A stretch of 64,000 bases of DNA from Manis javanica (GCF_040802235.1 NC_133166.1:2604001-2668000); one strand, 5' to 3'. Positions 46,951 to 60,300 are shown, counted from the stretch's first letter. The notes: generated by a model from the sequence alone, not told the origin. Numbers and translations are program-made.

Positions 46951-47117
46951 CAATTAATCCCAAGGGGCTGGCTCCCTGGATGGCACCCATTGCTGCTACT
47001 CGGAAGTCCCTCTAAAATGTGTTTTATAGCAGGTACCTGAACCTCCTACTTGCTAGTATAAATGCAGGGATATTTTACAACTGAGAGAGTCGCCCATGAA
47101 CTTCCTTAATCAAAGGT
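46951..47117 (+). promoter_or_regulatory. OR5M11: OR5M11 promoter with homeodomain and EBF sites, exon 1 and splice donor
   Basis: 'caattaatc' (homeodomain-like) runs straight into TCCCAAGGGG at 46958-46967, which fits the Olf1/EBF consensus TCCCNNGGGR. About 100 bases on is TATAAA at 47057-47062, then a short leader and a donor AAAG/GTGAGA with GT at 47116-47117. Adjacent homeodomain and O/E sites close to the start are the known hallmark of OR promoters. The coding exon starts 1.9 kb downstream after an acceptor at 49029-49030. Two paralogous copies (13930-14100 and 31775-31947) keep the TATA box and donor. Confidence 0.65.
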
Positions 47118-48219
47118 GAGAAAATAGGTGCATATCAGAAGCTTAATTAATCTTTGTATTGTTTACCTTAGACAAAGGAGATTGTGTTGAAGTCTCAAAG
47201 TGTGGCCACAAATTTGCTGTCTGTTAGCTCAATACCTGTAAACGCCATCCTTCCTGTTTTCAGTAGCAGACCTTAGACCTCATCTAAGTTCCCTGTCAAC
47301 AGGCTTATTTAAATTTTCTTTCACCTCTCTGGACAGCATTTTAGCTTTTTACTATTCTTGAGCTGGTTCTTTCTCCACCAGGGGGAGGCTGTCCTTGTTG
47401 TGAACTAGCGATTCCACAAGTGCCACGTTGAGCAGATGTTCACTTTTCACTCTGGCCTGACACAGCTGTCACAAAGCTATGATTTTCCTTCTGTGTGAAC
47501 ACATACTATTCACAGTCATTTTCTCCTCTCTCCACTTATCAGTACTTCTGCTCTACTTCATTTAGATATATCTGGACCCCACACAAGTCACTGAGCTGCG
47601 AGTCCAGACTATTCAGATGCTGTGGGCAGTCATTCAGGGACATGCAAGAGATGAGGACTTCTGCCAGTGAATCCAGATTCCTGCTGCATCTATGAATCCA
47701 AAACTCCCACATCTTAATTTTTTCCCTCCCATTTTTCTCTGTGTCTTTAACCACTATCATTTCCCTTTCTGAGGATTCCTGGGTGCAGGAATATATTAAA
47801 ATATCTCCTACGCCATTTTGTTTTCGTACAAGAATAAATAAGATGTTTTTAGAGTATTTCCTGATAGAAATTTCTTGAAGAGAAGCTGCTAGTAACTGCC
47901 AACTCCTGTACTCCAGTGAAGGTCATAGATATTGCTCATAGGAAAGGCATAGGTGGAGGTGAATCAGACTTCCAAAAAAAAAATGGAACATTTGTGGTTT
48001 GGGGAACATCTCAGCTGCGACTTTCTGCACCTCTGTGCATGAGCTCTGCACACATTCACATCACTAGGATCCTAAAGAAAGATCACGTATGATATCTTTG
48101 CATCTGTTTTTTAATCTTCCTAGAACACCTGTCTTAAAATACCTTTATTTCTTTTTCTCTTCCTCTTCAGCTGGTTGCTAAGAAATTGTTACCCATTCAT
48201 GAGTTCTTCTTTCTTGGTA

Positions 48220-48430
48220 CTATTTAAAGTTTGAGCACCCTTTCCCCCAAACTCCACTTTGTGTATTTTCTCCACTAGTTGAAATACCATTTCCTTCCCC
48301 AAGTCAGTGTCTTTGTTCACTAGACTGTGAATGCCAGAAGGGCAGGGGCTTTTGAAGGTTTTGCCAAGTTTTGCACCTACAGTGCCTAGTCACAGGAGAT
48401 GTTGAATACCCATAAATATTTGTTTTACAA
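48220..48430 (+). mobile_element. L2 LINE 3' end remnant (copy C)
   Basis: Sense L2: 'actagactgtgaatgccagaa', 'gggcaggggcttttgaagg', 'acagtgcctagtcacagg'. Counterpart of 15170-15385. It lies in the OR5M11 5' UTR intron. Confidence 0.6.
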
Positions 48431-48472
48431 ATATCTAATTTGTAAATATTTGTTTTACGAATATCTAATTTG
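48413..48472. repeat. 30-base tandem duplication, two units
   Basis: 'taaatatttgttttac' plus 'aatatctaattt' occurs twice with period 30, one substitution apart. Copy A lacks the second unit, so it arose after the duplication. Confidence 0.85.
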
Positions 48473-49045
48473 ATGTCCACAATGACTTAAGGGGGAGACA
48501 GAACAGATATTATTGGTCTCACTTAAAAACAGGGAAATGAAGTGACTCAGAGTTAAGGATTATTACACATTGTCAATACCTATTATTAGTGTATTCAGCA
48601 ATATTCATTAAATACTTACTAATCTAGATAGGAGACTTTGTCTCTCTATATCTTACACTAAAGTAAGGCTTAGTGACTAATTTTCAAATGAGAGAAGCAT
48701 TGGGAAGGTTTACAGAAACTTAATTATGAGAAAAAGGGTCAGAAATAAAAGCATTCGAGAGAAGAGAAGAGATTCAACACTTGTGACATGAAGGAGAAAT
48801 GAAATCCGTAGTGAGTAGCATTTCTGCCTAGAATAAGTGATTTTAAATTAAATACTGATCATGCAAACATTTTCTTTTCTTTATCTACAACAATATGTCA
48901 GTGCTATAATGCTCCCCCAAACACTAAGTGAAAAATCATATGAATTGATGATTCTTTGTTCATTTTTCTTTACCCAGTACTATGAGCTGTACCTTCATGT
49001 CTGCTCCATTTCCTTCTGTTTCAAGTACAGGACAGACTCCAGAAA

Positions 49046-50014
49046 ATGTCCGTCAGAAATGCCAGTGCGGTAACAGAATTCATTCTCCTGGGGCTCACAG
49101 GTCGCCCCGATCTCCAGCCTCTCCTCTTCGCGCTGTTCCTCCTTGTGTACCTTGTCACCCTCTTCGGGAACCTGGGCATGGTGGTGCTCATCAGGTTGGA
49201 CTCTCGCCTTCACACCCCCATGTACTTCTTCCTCACTCATTTAGCCTTTGTAGACTTGTGCTATGCCTCCAACGCAACCCCTCAGATGTTGACTAATTTC
49301 TTAGCAAAGAGAAAGACCATCACCTTTGCCGGCTGCTTTACACAGTGTTACATTTTCATTGCACTTCTCCTCACCGAGCTTTACATGCTGGCGGCAATGG
49401 CCTATGACCGCTACGTGGCCATATGCAACCCTCTGCGCTACAGTGTGAAAATGTCCCAGCGGGTCTGCATCTGCTTGGCCACGTTTCCTTACGTCTATGG
49501 CTTCTCAGATGGGCTGCTCCAGGCCATCCTGACCTTCCGCTTGACCTTCTGTAGGTCCAATGTCATCAACCACTTCTACTGTGCTGACCCGCCACTCATT
49601 AAGCTTTCTTGCTCTGATACTTATGTCAAAGAGCACGCCATGCTCGTATCAGCTGGCGTCAACCTCTCCAGCTCCCTCATCATCATCCTGGCATCCTATG
49701 CCTTTGTTACCGCTGCCATCCTCCGGATCAAATCAGCAGAGGGAAGGCGCAGGGCATTCTCCACCTGTGGTTCCCACATGATGGCTGTGACCCTATTTTA
49801 TGGGACTCTCTTCTGCATGTATATAAGACCACCCACAGATAAGACTGTCGAGGAGTCCAAAATAGTAGCTGTCTTCTACACGTTCGTAAGTCCACTGCTT
49901 AATCCATTGATTTATAGTCTGAGGAACAAAGATGTCAAGCGGGCCTTGAAGGATGTCCTCAGAAGAAATACAGTAACTCTGATGGCCATGCCTCCAATTA
50001 CCAACAAACCATAA
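49046..50014 (+). CDS. OR5M11: olfactory receptor 5M11
   Basis: Intact 322-residue odorant receptor. It matches what I recall of human OR5M11 over long stretches: [64 protein letters not shown]. Landmarks: sequon NAS at 5-7, GN at 41-42, [21 protein letters not shown] with DRY at 121-123, Cys97/169/179/189, SY in TM5 and [11 protein letters not shown]. The TM6 start reads RRRAFSTCG (Arg for the usual Lys). The C-terminal tail runs about 15 residues beyond the human protein (ending MPPITNKP), longer than usual for ORs. The start is supported by a splice acceptor ending at 49030 and by family alignment. The only surviving third gene of the triplicated cassette; its promoter is at 46951-47117. 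Confidence 0.95.
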   Translation: MSVRNASAVTEFILLGLTGRPDLQPLLFALFLLVYLVTLFGNLGMVVLIRLDSRLHTPMYFFLTHLAFVDLCYASNATPQMLTNFLAKRKTITFAGCFTQCYIFIALLLTELYMLAAMAYDRYVAICNPLRYSVKMSQRVCICLATFPYVYGFSDGLLQAILTFRLTFCRSNVINHFYCADPPLIKLSCSDTYVKEHAMLVSAGVNLSSSLIIILASYAFVTAAILRIKSAEGRRRAFSTCGSHMMAVTLFYGTLFCMYIRPPTDKTVEESKIVAVFYTFVSPLLNPLIYSLRNKDVKRALKDVLRRNTVTLMAMPPITNKP

Positions 50015-51100
50015 CTTTGAGTCTTTGGCTGAAGTACTTTTGCATTTTGATGATGAGTTTCGGTGTTCTCTACGAAAATGTCTCATGTATCTCCGCTAAA
50101 AAGTCAGGACTGTGAAATATGAGCATCACTAGAAACCTACACCCACCTGAAAGTGCAGTCCGTGGATCTGCAGTCACTACATTAGGCTGGAGGTTGTTAG
50201 AAATGTAGCCACACATTCTGCAACTCAGATCTACTACATCCAAATCTGTGTTTTAACCAAATCATAGGTGATTTATACATATATGAAATTTTGAGAACAC
50301 TGTGCTAAGTGAAAATTCCCACTTGGTTGGTCCTAGGGCACCGATGTGTTTTATTGTTTACAATATCAAACAGATTAACGATGTTCTCAGCTCAGCTCTT
50401 TGACTTTATTCTATTATTACCATTTATTTTGGGGGCTACAAGTCTTTAAGAAACACATCCTTCTCTACGCTTCCCATAAATTACTAAGTGAAGCCAGAAA
50501 CAATGGGCCACAATAGCGGTGTCCGTTTCCTTGAATGTCCTTGGGTAACGGTTGCTGTGAGAATGGGAAGAGAGAGGAATAGAATGACCATTTCTCCCGA
50601 GTGTCAGTTTCTGGGTCCAGTTTGCCTCTGAGCTACAGGAACTTACTTCCTCCTTGAGATGTGCCTGCCTGTTTCCTAAGACCCAGAGGTTAGCAAGAGA
50701 ATGAATGCCCTCTTACTGCTCGGGCTTGAAAACCTTAGAATTTACTTGAAATTATCTCTTATCTTCTTTCCTAGATTTTTAAAGGAAAGTTTGAATTACT
50801 GATTTGGCTCTTGCTTTTTTTCTCATATAAATGTTTATATATTATATATATATATATATTCACTTAAACACTACTTTACTTGGAAGCAACTAATTTTGGC
50901 ATTTTTATCATTCAGTTTTTTAGTGTTTTATTAATTTTTCTGTGACTTTTTCATTAACTTATGGGACATTTAGAAGGGACTGCTTAATTACCATATATTT
51001 GGGATTGTAAAGGTTATTTTGTTGTTTTATATTTGTGATTTAGTTCTGTTTTCAGAGAACATATGACTTTTGATTTTAGTCTTGAAAATTTTTAAGACAA
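50015..51100. other. intergenic after OR5M11
   Basis: No recognised gene. Contains a short (TA)n run at about 50845-50862. End of the triplicated region; nothing here resembles copies A or B. Confidence 0.45.
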
Positions 51101-53545
51101 ATGGTTTTCCTCTTTATTGAGATATAATTAACACGTAACACTGTGTAAGCTCAAGGTATACAATGTGATGATATGACACATATATATGTTGCAAAATGAT
51201 TATCACAATAATATTAGTTACACATCTGTCATCTCACAGAAGTACATTTTTTTTTGTTATTCTGGTAGTAGTGGTGAAAATATTTAAAAATCTTCTCCTT
51301 TAGCACTTCCCAGTACATGGTTCAGTATTGTTACCTATAGTTATATTCTCTAATATAGTCATATATTTCATATATAGTCATATATGCTCATATATAGTCA
51401 TATAGTGTAATGCGGTCCACTAGATTCCAAGAACTTTTTCATTTTATAATGGAAAGTTTGTACCCTTTTACCACAGCTTCCTATTTTCCTATCTCCCAGC
51501 CCTTGCCAGCCAGCATTCTACTCTGTGTCGTCTGTGGTCTAACTTTTTAAGATTTCACATGAAAGTGAGATCTTACAGTATTTGTTCTGCCTGACTTATT
51601 TCACCTAGACATTGTCTTCAGACATAATCCATGTCATTGCTAATGGCAATCCTTCTTTTTAATGGCTGAACAATTGTCCACTGTACATATTTGCCACATC
51701 TTTGTCCATTCCTCTGTCAGTTGAGTCCATCTTGGTTATTGTGAATAATGCTGCAGTGAACATGAGGATGTCGATATCTCTTTGACATTGGGATTTCATT
51801 TCCTTTGCATTTATATCCAGAATTGGGCTTCCTGGATCACATGATAGTTCTAGTTTTGAGTTTTTGAGGAACCTATCTGTTGTTTTCCATATTGATCATA
51901 CCAATTTACTTTCTGATCGGTAATGCACATGGATTCCTTTTTCTCCACATCTTCTCTAGCACTTGCTATTTCTCATCTTTTTAATAATAGCCATTCCAGT
52001 GGGTACGAGGTGTTACCTCATTGAGGTTCTGATTTACATTTCCCTGTTGACTGGAGATGTTTGTTACCTTTCAAGTACCTGTGGTCATTTGTATGCATTC
52101 TTGGGAAAAATGTCTATTCTTCCTTTGCCAATTTTTCAATTAGTTTATATGTTTTGTTTTTAGTTTTGTTGTATGACTTTTAGATATTAACCCTTTATTG
52201 GGTATATGATTTGCAAACATTTTCTCCCTATCTATTGGTTGCTGTTTCACCTTGCTAATTGTTTCTTTTGCTGTGAAGAAGCTTTTAAATTTGATGCACT
52301 CAAACTTTGCTGTTTCTTATTCTTTTGGTTTCATTTACAAAAGCCACTGCTAAGACCAATATCTGGAGTTTTTCCTATGTTTTCTTTGAGGCATTTTATA
52401 TTTTCACATCTTATTTAAATCCTTGACTCATTTCAAGTTAATTTTTTGTGAGTGGTGTAATATTGAGGTCCAACTTAATTATTCTGTATGTAGTTACAAT
52501 TCTTCCCAACACCATCCACTGAAGAGACTACAGATTCTCCATCGAGTAGTTTTGGCTCCCTTGTCGAATAGTAGTTGACTACATGTGCATGGGTTTATTT
52601 CTGGGCTCTCAACTCTGTATCATTTGTCTATGTGTCCACTTTTTATGCCAGTACCATACTGTTTTAATTAATATAACTTTGTAGAATGAATTTAAAACTG
52701 GGAAGTGTGATGCCTCCAGCTTTGTTTTTTCTCATAATTTCTCATAATTTGAAATCCGTTGCTTTTCCATATGAATTTCAAAATTGTTCATTCTGTTTCT
52801 GTTAAAAATACCATTGGGTATTTAACAGGGACTACATTGAATCTATAGATGGCTTTGGGTAGTATGGACATTTAAACAATTTTAACTTCCCTCCAATCCA
52901 TGAACAGCAGATATATTTTTACTTAAGTCTTTTCCAATTTCATCAATGGCTTATTGTTTGCAGCATACAGATCTTTTGATTAAATGTATTCCTAAGCATT
53001 TTATTTTTTTTTGTGCTATTGTAAGTGGGACTTTTTTCTGTACCTCTTTCTCAAATAGTTCACTGTTTGTATATCGAAATGCGACTGATTTTTACATGTT
53101 GGTTTTTTATCCTGCAACTTCACTGTATTTGTTTATTAGTTCTAACTGTTTTTTGGTGGAGTCTTTAGAGTTTTCTGTGTATAAGGTCATATCATCTGCC
53201 AATAGAGACAATTTTACTTTTTCCCTTCTGATTCTGAATGCTCTTTTCTTGCTTAATTACTCCAACACAGACTTCTGGTGATATGTTGAATATATTGGTG
53301 TGGGCACTCTTGACTTGTTTCTGATCATAGATGAAAACTTTTCAACCTTTCACCATTGAGTATGTTATTAGCTGTGTGCTTGTCAATTATGGCCTTTATT
53401 ATGTTGAAAATGGTTTTTTTTATACCCAGTTTCTTTAGAGTTTTTATCATGATGGATGTTGAATTTTGAAAAATGACTTTGCTGCATCTGTTGAGATGAT
53501 TATGTGATTTTTATTCTTCCATCTATTAATGTATGCATCCATTCT
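51100..53545 (-). mobile_element. L1 LINE, 3' UTR plus about 1.5 kb or more of ORF2
   Basis: The longest LINE in the window. The + strand runs from the antisense 3' end ('tgagatataattaacacgtaacac') through the ORF2 end ('tttctccctatctattggttg', 'gtttatttctgggctctcaact', 'gtgatgcctccagctttg', 'catcaatggct', 'gcagcatacagatctttt') to 'catgatggatgttgaattttg' near 53465. 5'-truncated, with many stops and frameshifts. A 10-base-like repeat (tcatatatag) expanded inside it at 51351-51407. Older than the L1 at 15890. Confidence 0.9.
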
Positions 53546-53724
53546 TTTCATAAACTGCTGCTCCCTGTAAAAATAGTATACTGTAATAAATAATGTGGCA
53601 CAAATGAACTTGAATCTTATTTCTAAGGTTTGATATGTGTTTTCTGACAAGTGAGTTATCTTCTTTGATCCTTAGGTCCTTAACTTACTCCTGTTTGATT
53701 TGTAATAATAATAAAACATTGTAA

Positions 53725-54145
53725 GATTTTTAATAACTTTATTTTATAAATAAATAATTTACATGCAATTATATGTATCCACTTCAAGTATGATTCAATG
53801 TATTTTGTCAATTGTTTTTACACCTGTATTACTACCACTCCAACTGAGATATAGAACATTCTCATCACTCCCCAAATTTCCTTTCTATCCTTTTGCAGAC
53901 AGACCTTCCCCCCCCCATACTCAGCTGTTGGTAATCACTGTTCTATTTTTATAGCTGTATTTCATATAAGTGGAAGCATGTGGTATAGTCCTTTATGTGT
54001 ATATTCTTTGACTTAACAAAATTTTTCTGAATATCACCCAGTTGTTGCATGGATCTGTAATTTGATATATTTTCTATTATTGAATATTGCATTTTAAAGA
54101 GTTATCACAATGTATTTATCCATCCATCTCTTGTTACAGTCTGGA
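53725..54145 (-). mobile_element. second L1M 3' end fragment
   Basis: Antisense L1M text: 'aactgagatatagaacattctcatcactcc', 'cagctgttggtaatcactgttc', 'catataagtggaagcatg', 'acccagttgttgcatgg', 'tgtatttatccatccatct'. A run of nine C lies at 53908-53916. A separate insertion from the L1 at 51100. Confidence 0.7.
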
Positions 54146-54765
54146 TCATTTCACTAAGGATGGGACAGTCTTAAGCATCAGGGTTAATGATGGTATGATT
54201 TCAAGAACAAAAGAAGATTCTCCCACCAAGCTGGCAAACTCATCTGGAACATTCCAGTGTGACCACAACAATCAAAAATCATGACTTCAGATATGAAAGA
54301 CATCTTGTTTTCTCTTTCTCAACTGTGCAAGACACCATGGATACATAATCACCACCTCTGAGTTACTTGCTAGATTTTTGTAGGTAGACATGATAATTTT
54401 CAGCATTGTTCCTATTCTGCTTCATATCTAAAATCTTTAGTTCATTTCAAACGATATTCAATACTGTGGTCCAAAAAATCAAATAAGGTTGTGAATGTTA
54501 GATGTGGGTTTAAAGACAATAGTACTAAGTTTAGGGGTCTTTGGCAACCATAGAGTATTTGCCCTTTAATGGAGGCAGATACTACTCAGTTTCAGCCCTT
54601 TGTTTCCATTCCAGGATGCAAGTAAGTGAAGTCAAATTATTTTGATTTTCACAAAATTTAATGATATGGTAATGAACACAAAATTTGGCAGTTTAAAACA
54701 CCATGTGAATCCAAACAAAAGACGTCTTTGGGTAAAATCCTGTTCTACTTTTTTTCAATAAATTA
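54146..54765. other. intergenic, no recognised element
   Basis: AT-rich, no gene or repeat recognised. Confidence 0.45.
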
Positions 54766-54769
54766 GTTC

Positions 54770-55210
54770 AATATATATTTATAGAGAACTTAGCATTATT
54801 CAAGCACTGTACTGAATTCTTTGTATGTAGTACATATAATATACAAGTTACCTATCCTTTTGGAATTAACAGCCTGGAAAGGAAAACAAATCTTAAACAA
54901 ATAAACCACATTACAGTTACAGGTAATCGCAATAAATATCATAAAGAAACAGAGCAGGGTTACATAAGTGAAAACAATTATTGTGGTGAGTAGGTTTAAT
55001 TTAAGTAGAAGAATGCTTCTCTAAGGAATTGACATTTAGGCTGATATCTAAAGGACAGGTAGGCAATAACCCAAGGAAGTTTGGAAGAAGTAGTATTCAA
55101 AGAAAGTAGTGACAACACCTATGGGCAATTTCTGAGTTTGGAAAGAGGTTTTTGCAAGACCAACAGGATCAGTGGATAAGGGAGAGATTGATAGAGAATG
55201 AGGAAGTAGA
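54770..55210 (-). mobile_element. L2 LINE 3' end
   Basis: The + strand follows the reverse complement of the L2 3' end in order: 'atatatttatagagaacttagc', 'caagcactgtactgaattc', 'cagcctggaaagg', 'gaattgacatttaggctgatatctaaagga', 'agtttggaagaag', 'tttttgcaagacc'. Fairly complete for an L2 fragment. Confidence 0.75.
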
Positions 55211-57180
55211 TTATGGTCAGGACTTTGATAAATATATCATTTGGAGACTGTGTCACAATTGGAGCATTCACATGTCTCTTACCTTCACCATTAGACTAAA
55301 AACTACTGAAACACATATTATTTTTATCTTTGCATCTGTTGATTGGGTAGATAATTGGGTACTTGGTAAATGGTAAGGAAAAGTAAATGTATTTTCTACT
55401 TTTATGTATGTAATTTATTTTACTATATATATTACATATATAATTTATATTAATAATATAATATACATCTTATTTTTACCTTTATTCTATTGGTTTTCAT
55501 GTGTGGGCAAAGAAATTACATATTGCTAAATTACATGCTCACCAGGTTTTCCCTAAAAGATTACTTTCTAGCACTTGGACCTAACAGCTTGAATTAACTC
55601 TACTACAACTCATTATAACCTCTTGTCCAAATGGCTCTCCTCACTGGGTTTTATAATTTAACCATTTTATTCTAGATAGGCAAGTCCTTTCAGCAAATGT
55701 TCACTCAGTAGTAATTTTGTAGAAGATACCATACAAAACACAAAGTCCATGCATTATGTCATGTTTTTATATCCTTATTAACTGTTCTATTCATTTGGCT
55801 GGAATAAATGGTGATTCATAATGCAAAATTCCCATCAGAACAAACTCCTGGTCACGCAAAGCAATTATCCCAATATGAGCACAAACTGATGCTATCACAC
55901 TGGGCAAATCCCAAGACTGATGAAAATGAGTCTGCATAAATTATTATTTCCCTAGTGTTTTCTCTTGTATATAAACATTGTAATTATATTTTTCAGGTAT
56001 GTTGAAAATACTTCAGGGATAAAAGCTCCAAATTACAGGTTGGATTTAAATCGTTCCCAAGAACTCATCACTTGGACCACTAGTGTCTCTGAAAGAATCT
56101 TTCTTGGGGTAAGGTAGGAATGAAAATTCTGACTTCTACACCTGTCCTTTCTCTTTCTGTTTAATTTTGGATCGTCATCTGTAGGAATCAGGTGACAACA
56201 AAAGCAGCATTGTATGTTAGCTTAATTTCTTAGCAAGTTAAAATGAGTTGGTATGTATTTATTATTTAGAGAGTTCATGAGAAAATATTAAAATTCTATT
56301 GGAGTTATGTGTTTACACTAATTACTTTTCTTTACAAATAGCATTCTCCCCACTCACTCAATCATTTAACACATTGGATAAACATATTAAACTAAGCACT
56401 TGATAATCTTATAATTTTTTAAGAAAACTATCTCTTGAAAGAATAGTCCCTCTCCCCGTCCTCAAAAAAAACTATCAAATGATTCAAAAGACAGACAAAT
56501 TCCAGCAGGAATTATACTCAGTCTAGCAAAAGCAAAACTCTGGTAGGACGTTACAAATCTCTTTTAAAATTATTTGTGTGAGACACATTTGGGAAAAACT
56601 CAATATTAAATAAGAGATACATAATTAGTAATGAGTGTAGGACTTGAATACTGAATCAATGCAGATTAAATGCTAAATCAGAATGTTATTAATTATGAGC
56701 ATTTTAGAAATTATTTAGTCAAAGTCTGATGTTGAATAGATGGGGACTCAAGTTCACAGGAACTTCACATGATATTCCAATCAGAAGAAAGCAATTTGAC
56801 ATTATTGATCCAGTGAAATCTTATGTAGAGGTGTATTGCAGTTATATTTCTTGAAATAAGAAACACAGACTTAAAAACCCATTGCTACTACACTGATTCT
56901 TAATTACCCAGAAATTTCAGATTGGACACCAATGCAATGTCTAAAAGGATGTCTGGTTCCTTGCCTCACTAAAATTTAATTATTTTTCAATGTGCTATTT
57001 CTCATGCAGAGAGCAAAATAGATATTTCTGACTATTACCAAACTGGATCAGCAATCTCTCCAATTCACTACGAATTATTTGGCACTCTGTGTTGGAATAG
57101 GAGTTAGGACATGATAAAAATCGTGGAAAGCAAATTTTCTACTGCTTACATAAATATCAAATAAATGAACAGTCTTTCTA
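55211..57180. other. intergenic, AT-rich, no recognised element
   Basis: Very AT-rich at about 55400-55480. No gene or repeat family recognised. Confidence 0.45.
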
Positions 57181-57190
57181 GCTACAGGGT

Positions 57191-57336
57191 GCCCTGGGTG
57201 AAGTAAAAATTAAATAGGAAGCTCTCAAGGCAGGACCCACAGCCAGTAAGCATGAGCCTTTGACACAGTTACGCAGAGGAAACTTTATAAGCTTTTGCTT
57301 GTAGAAACAGAAAAGATCTTGAGTTAAATTTCTAGT
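57191..57336 (+). promoter_or_regulatory. candidate promoter and exon 1 for the OR at 61109
   Basis: An EBF-like half (GCCCTGGGTG, 57191-57200) and 'aaattaaat' lie about 95 bases before TTATAA at 57285-57290. A short leader and a consensus donor A/GTAAGT with GT at 57335-57336 follow. Spacing copies the OR5M11 promoter. The coding exon is 3.8 kb downstream. The EBF match is imperfect, so this is tentative. Confidence 0.35.
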
Positions 57337-60300
57337 AAGTATTCCAAAATCATTCAGACATTTACTTCCAGTGGAAGAAAAGGCTTCAGCTCTAATGCAG
57401 CAAGCACGAATTTATCATAAGAGTCTACCAGAAAAAATTTTAATTTGCCAAGAGTATTTATCATATACACACTTTACATCTCAAATATCTTGTTTATTGA
57501 GATTCAGAGAATTATGTTTCCTAGCTACCTTTGGCCTTTGAAATTGTGAATCAGGCAAGAAAAGCAATTAGAGTGATCTTGGATATAGGGTCATGAATGG
57601 TAAAAGGGCTGAAAGAAGAGAGGGGAGGAGAGTTATGATTTTAAAAAGAGCTTTCCATGTAGTAATTTCAATATATAACAATTAAAATGTGTGCACATTA
57701 AATGAGAGTATTTAAAATATCTGAAGCTTGTCTCATGGTATATCCACATGTATGGTAATTTACCATTTGCCTTATCACAAATAGAAAACAAACCCATTAT
57801 TATTTGTTTTCTGTGATATGATGAGCAAACAGGTCCTAATATTTAGGGTCCAGCTGTACAGATAATGTGTTTGAGACTAGAAAAGATTTATATCCCCCTG
57901 TGATTGGTGTTCAGACCTCTGATGTCATATTGTATTCTATTTCCCTAGGAACACTTAGATTTTTTTCTGACGTGTTCCTATTCCCTCCCCATTTATGGAG
58001 TGCCTCCATGATCATTATTTGCAGTTTCTTTAAGAGCATTAATCAATGATAAACTGAAAAGGGCTCTACTCGTGACACTATTGAATGAAGGTAGTTTCCC
58101 AAGTAATGCAGGTGATGTCTTACTTCCTTATATTTTGTTTAGCTGTTGAAGTGCAAGAACTCCAGCAATCTCTTGTACTCAGTGTAGAATTAAGAATTCT
58201 TCACCTAAAGAGAACACTTGAGATTCTCCAGGCTGTTCGAATTAAATTCAAACGGCCTGTCCAAATGGGTGTACAGAAGGTTCTGAGACTTCCTGCAAGC
58301 ATATCCCATTTTTCTTTTTTTTCCCCAAACTCAGCATTTTCTCACTTTACTTTTAACATAGACCTATTTTGTTGCTGGATATACAGTTGTTCTGCTGAAC
58401 ACAGATTTGAAAATACAAATTTAAGAATGCAAGGGACAGCAACCTTCACATTTCTTTGCATCATATTTCCCCCATTCCTACTTATACATATATTATTGCA
58501 GGGTTCTTCTAAAGGTACAGTAAAATAGAGCAGCATAATTGCTTTGTAAAACTGAAGTATCTATGTGTATAGGAGGAAATAGTACTACCAAAATACAGTC
58601 TTGTCTTCCTAAATGGTAGAGTGTGGCTGCTGAACCTGTTAAAAGGAAAGGGTAGGAAAGAGGCAAATTGGAGTCCAATTTCCTTTTTATATTTTATTGT
58701 CTTTATTTTAATTGTTAAATAGAATGTGATGACCAAACAGATGCTAGTATTTACAGCAAGTTGTACATATTTAAAGATTAGTATTTTTATGTCATTAAAA
58801 TGAAAGATCTACATATACTGAGGTGAATATTTTCCAAATAGACTCATCCATCTGGTGAGTGATGAAAGAGCACTTTTGCTCTTTACACAAATCCTGATCC
58901 TCTAGTTACTGTATTTCCCTTCCAGAGGCCAAAGTTATAGGTTTAAGTCCTGAAAATTACTTCTATTGCAAATTAACAGGAATATTGGCCCTAATTCATC
59001 ACCATAAACTGGGTGTAATAGACACATGAGCACACACACACATACACACACACACACACTCCAAAAATATGTATTAAAGATATGTACTTTGTAGCATTCA
59101 TAAGTGTTCATACTTCTTGACCCATGGAGAGGACTTTGTATTTGTTTGGCTGTTTGCCACTTCCTGAGCATTTTTTTTGGCACCACAGAAAATTCATACC
59201 TGCATATATGTGGAATACCTTTGATTTCTCCTGAAAGCCTTCTGTCTCTGCACATACAGTCCACGCTTTCAGAAAAACAAACCTACAGTTAAAGGTTTTT
59301 CATTCTTTGATGCTAATCTGGATTACTGAATGCAACTAGTTACTTTGTTCAAATCTTTATTTTTGCACTAATCACTTTTAACCTTAATTTTCTCTTCATG
59401 TATTTTCCTTTACCAAGAACACACCAACCAGTTCTTTGGAGACAAGCACTATTAGCAGCTCTTTTTATTTCCTTAGTAAAGTAACTTGTACATATGTAGT
59501 GTTCAATGTTATTTATGCACAAAGGTTATCTTATTATAATGACTAAATTATATATACTTCTTGAAAGTATTACAGAGTCAAAGTAGCTAATTTTTGAGGG
59601 TACATGGTTCAATCTCCAGGAACTGCTTAGATGTAGAAATATAATTGGTGACATTGGCATTGCATGAAGTTGTTATTTGCTTCTTGGTAGATCAAGCCTA
59701 CAGATTTCTTTGTGCTCTGGTTGAAGATAGGTTTAAAAATGATATAATTTGCCAATACTGTATTTGGTAGTTTTCACATAAAAATAATAAATTCTGATAC
59801 ATCTTTGAAATTGGAAGCTCTTGAGAACACTGCATCCACATTACCACATAGTAAAAATTCAGCTGGCCTGAAAAATAAAGCTGATTCTTTAGCTTGGGAA
59901 CCACTATCTAGTTCACTGTGGTTTACACTGATCTGTAGGCCACCTCACTCATTTTTATCACCTAAATGGCTCCCAAGGCATTTGAGTTTTGATCCCTTAT
60001 CTTCTTTAGTGTGTCCCTTAAAAAGTAACATATAACACTGAGAATCCAAAATGAAAATATATTCTCCAGACTCCTGGTACAATAATTTCCCATTTCATTA
60101 TTTCATTGTAAATGATATTATTTAAACTGACAATTTTATGTGGAAGTATAATCTTTTCATTATAATAAGTATCATGTGAGCTCTGTACTAAGAATACTTC
60201 TCTGATGATTAATTTTTGTTTTATAACTTCTGGACATTATAGTTCTTCAATGAAGAAGATTAAACTACTTACAAATGTTACTACAAAGTTTAGAGTTAAT

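Noticed and set aside
58085-58528. 147-residue ORF in the last intergenic region
   Set aside because: No domain, no signal of conservation available, AT-rich surroundings; likely chance.
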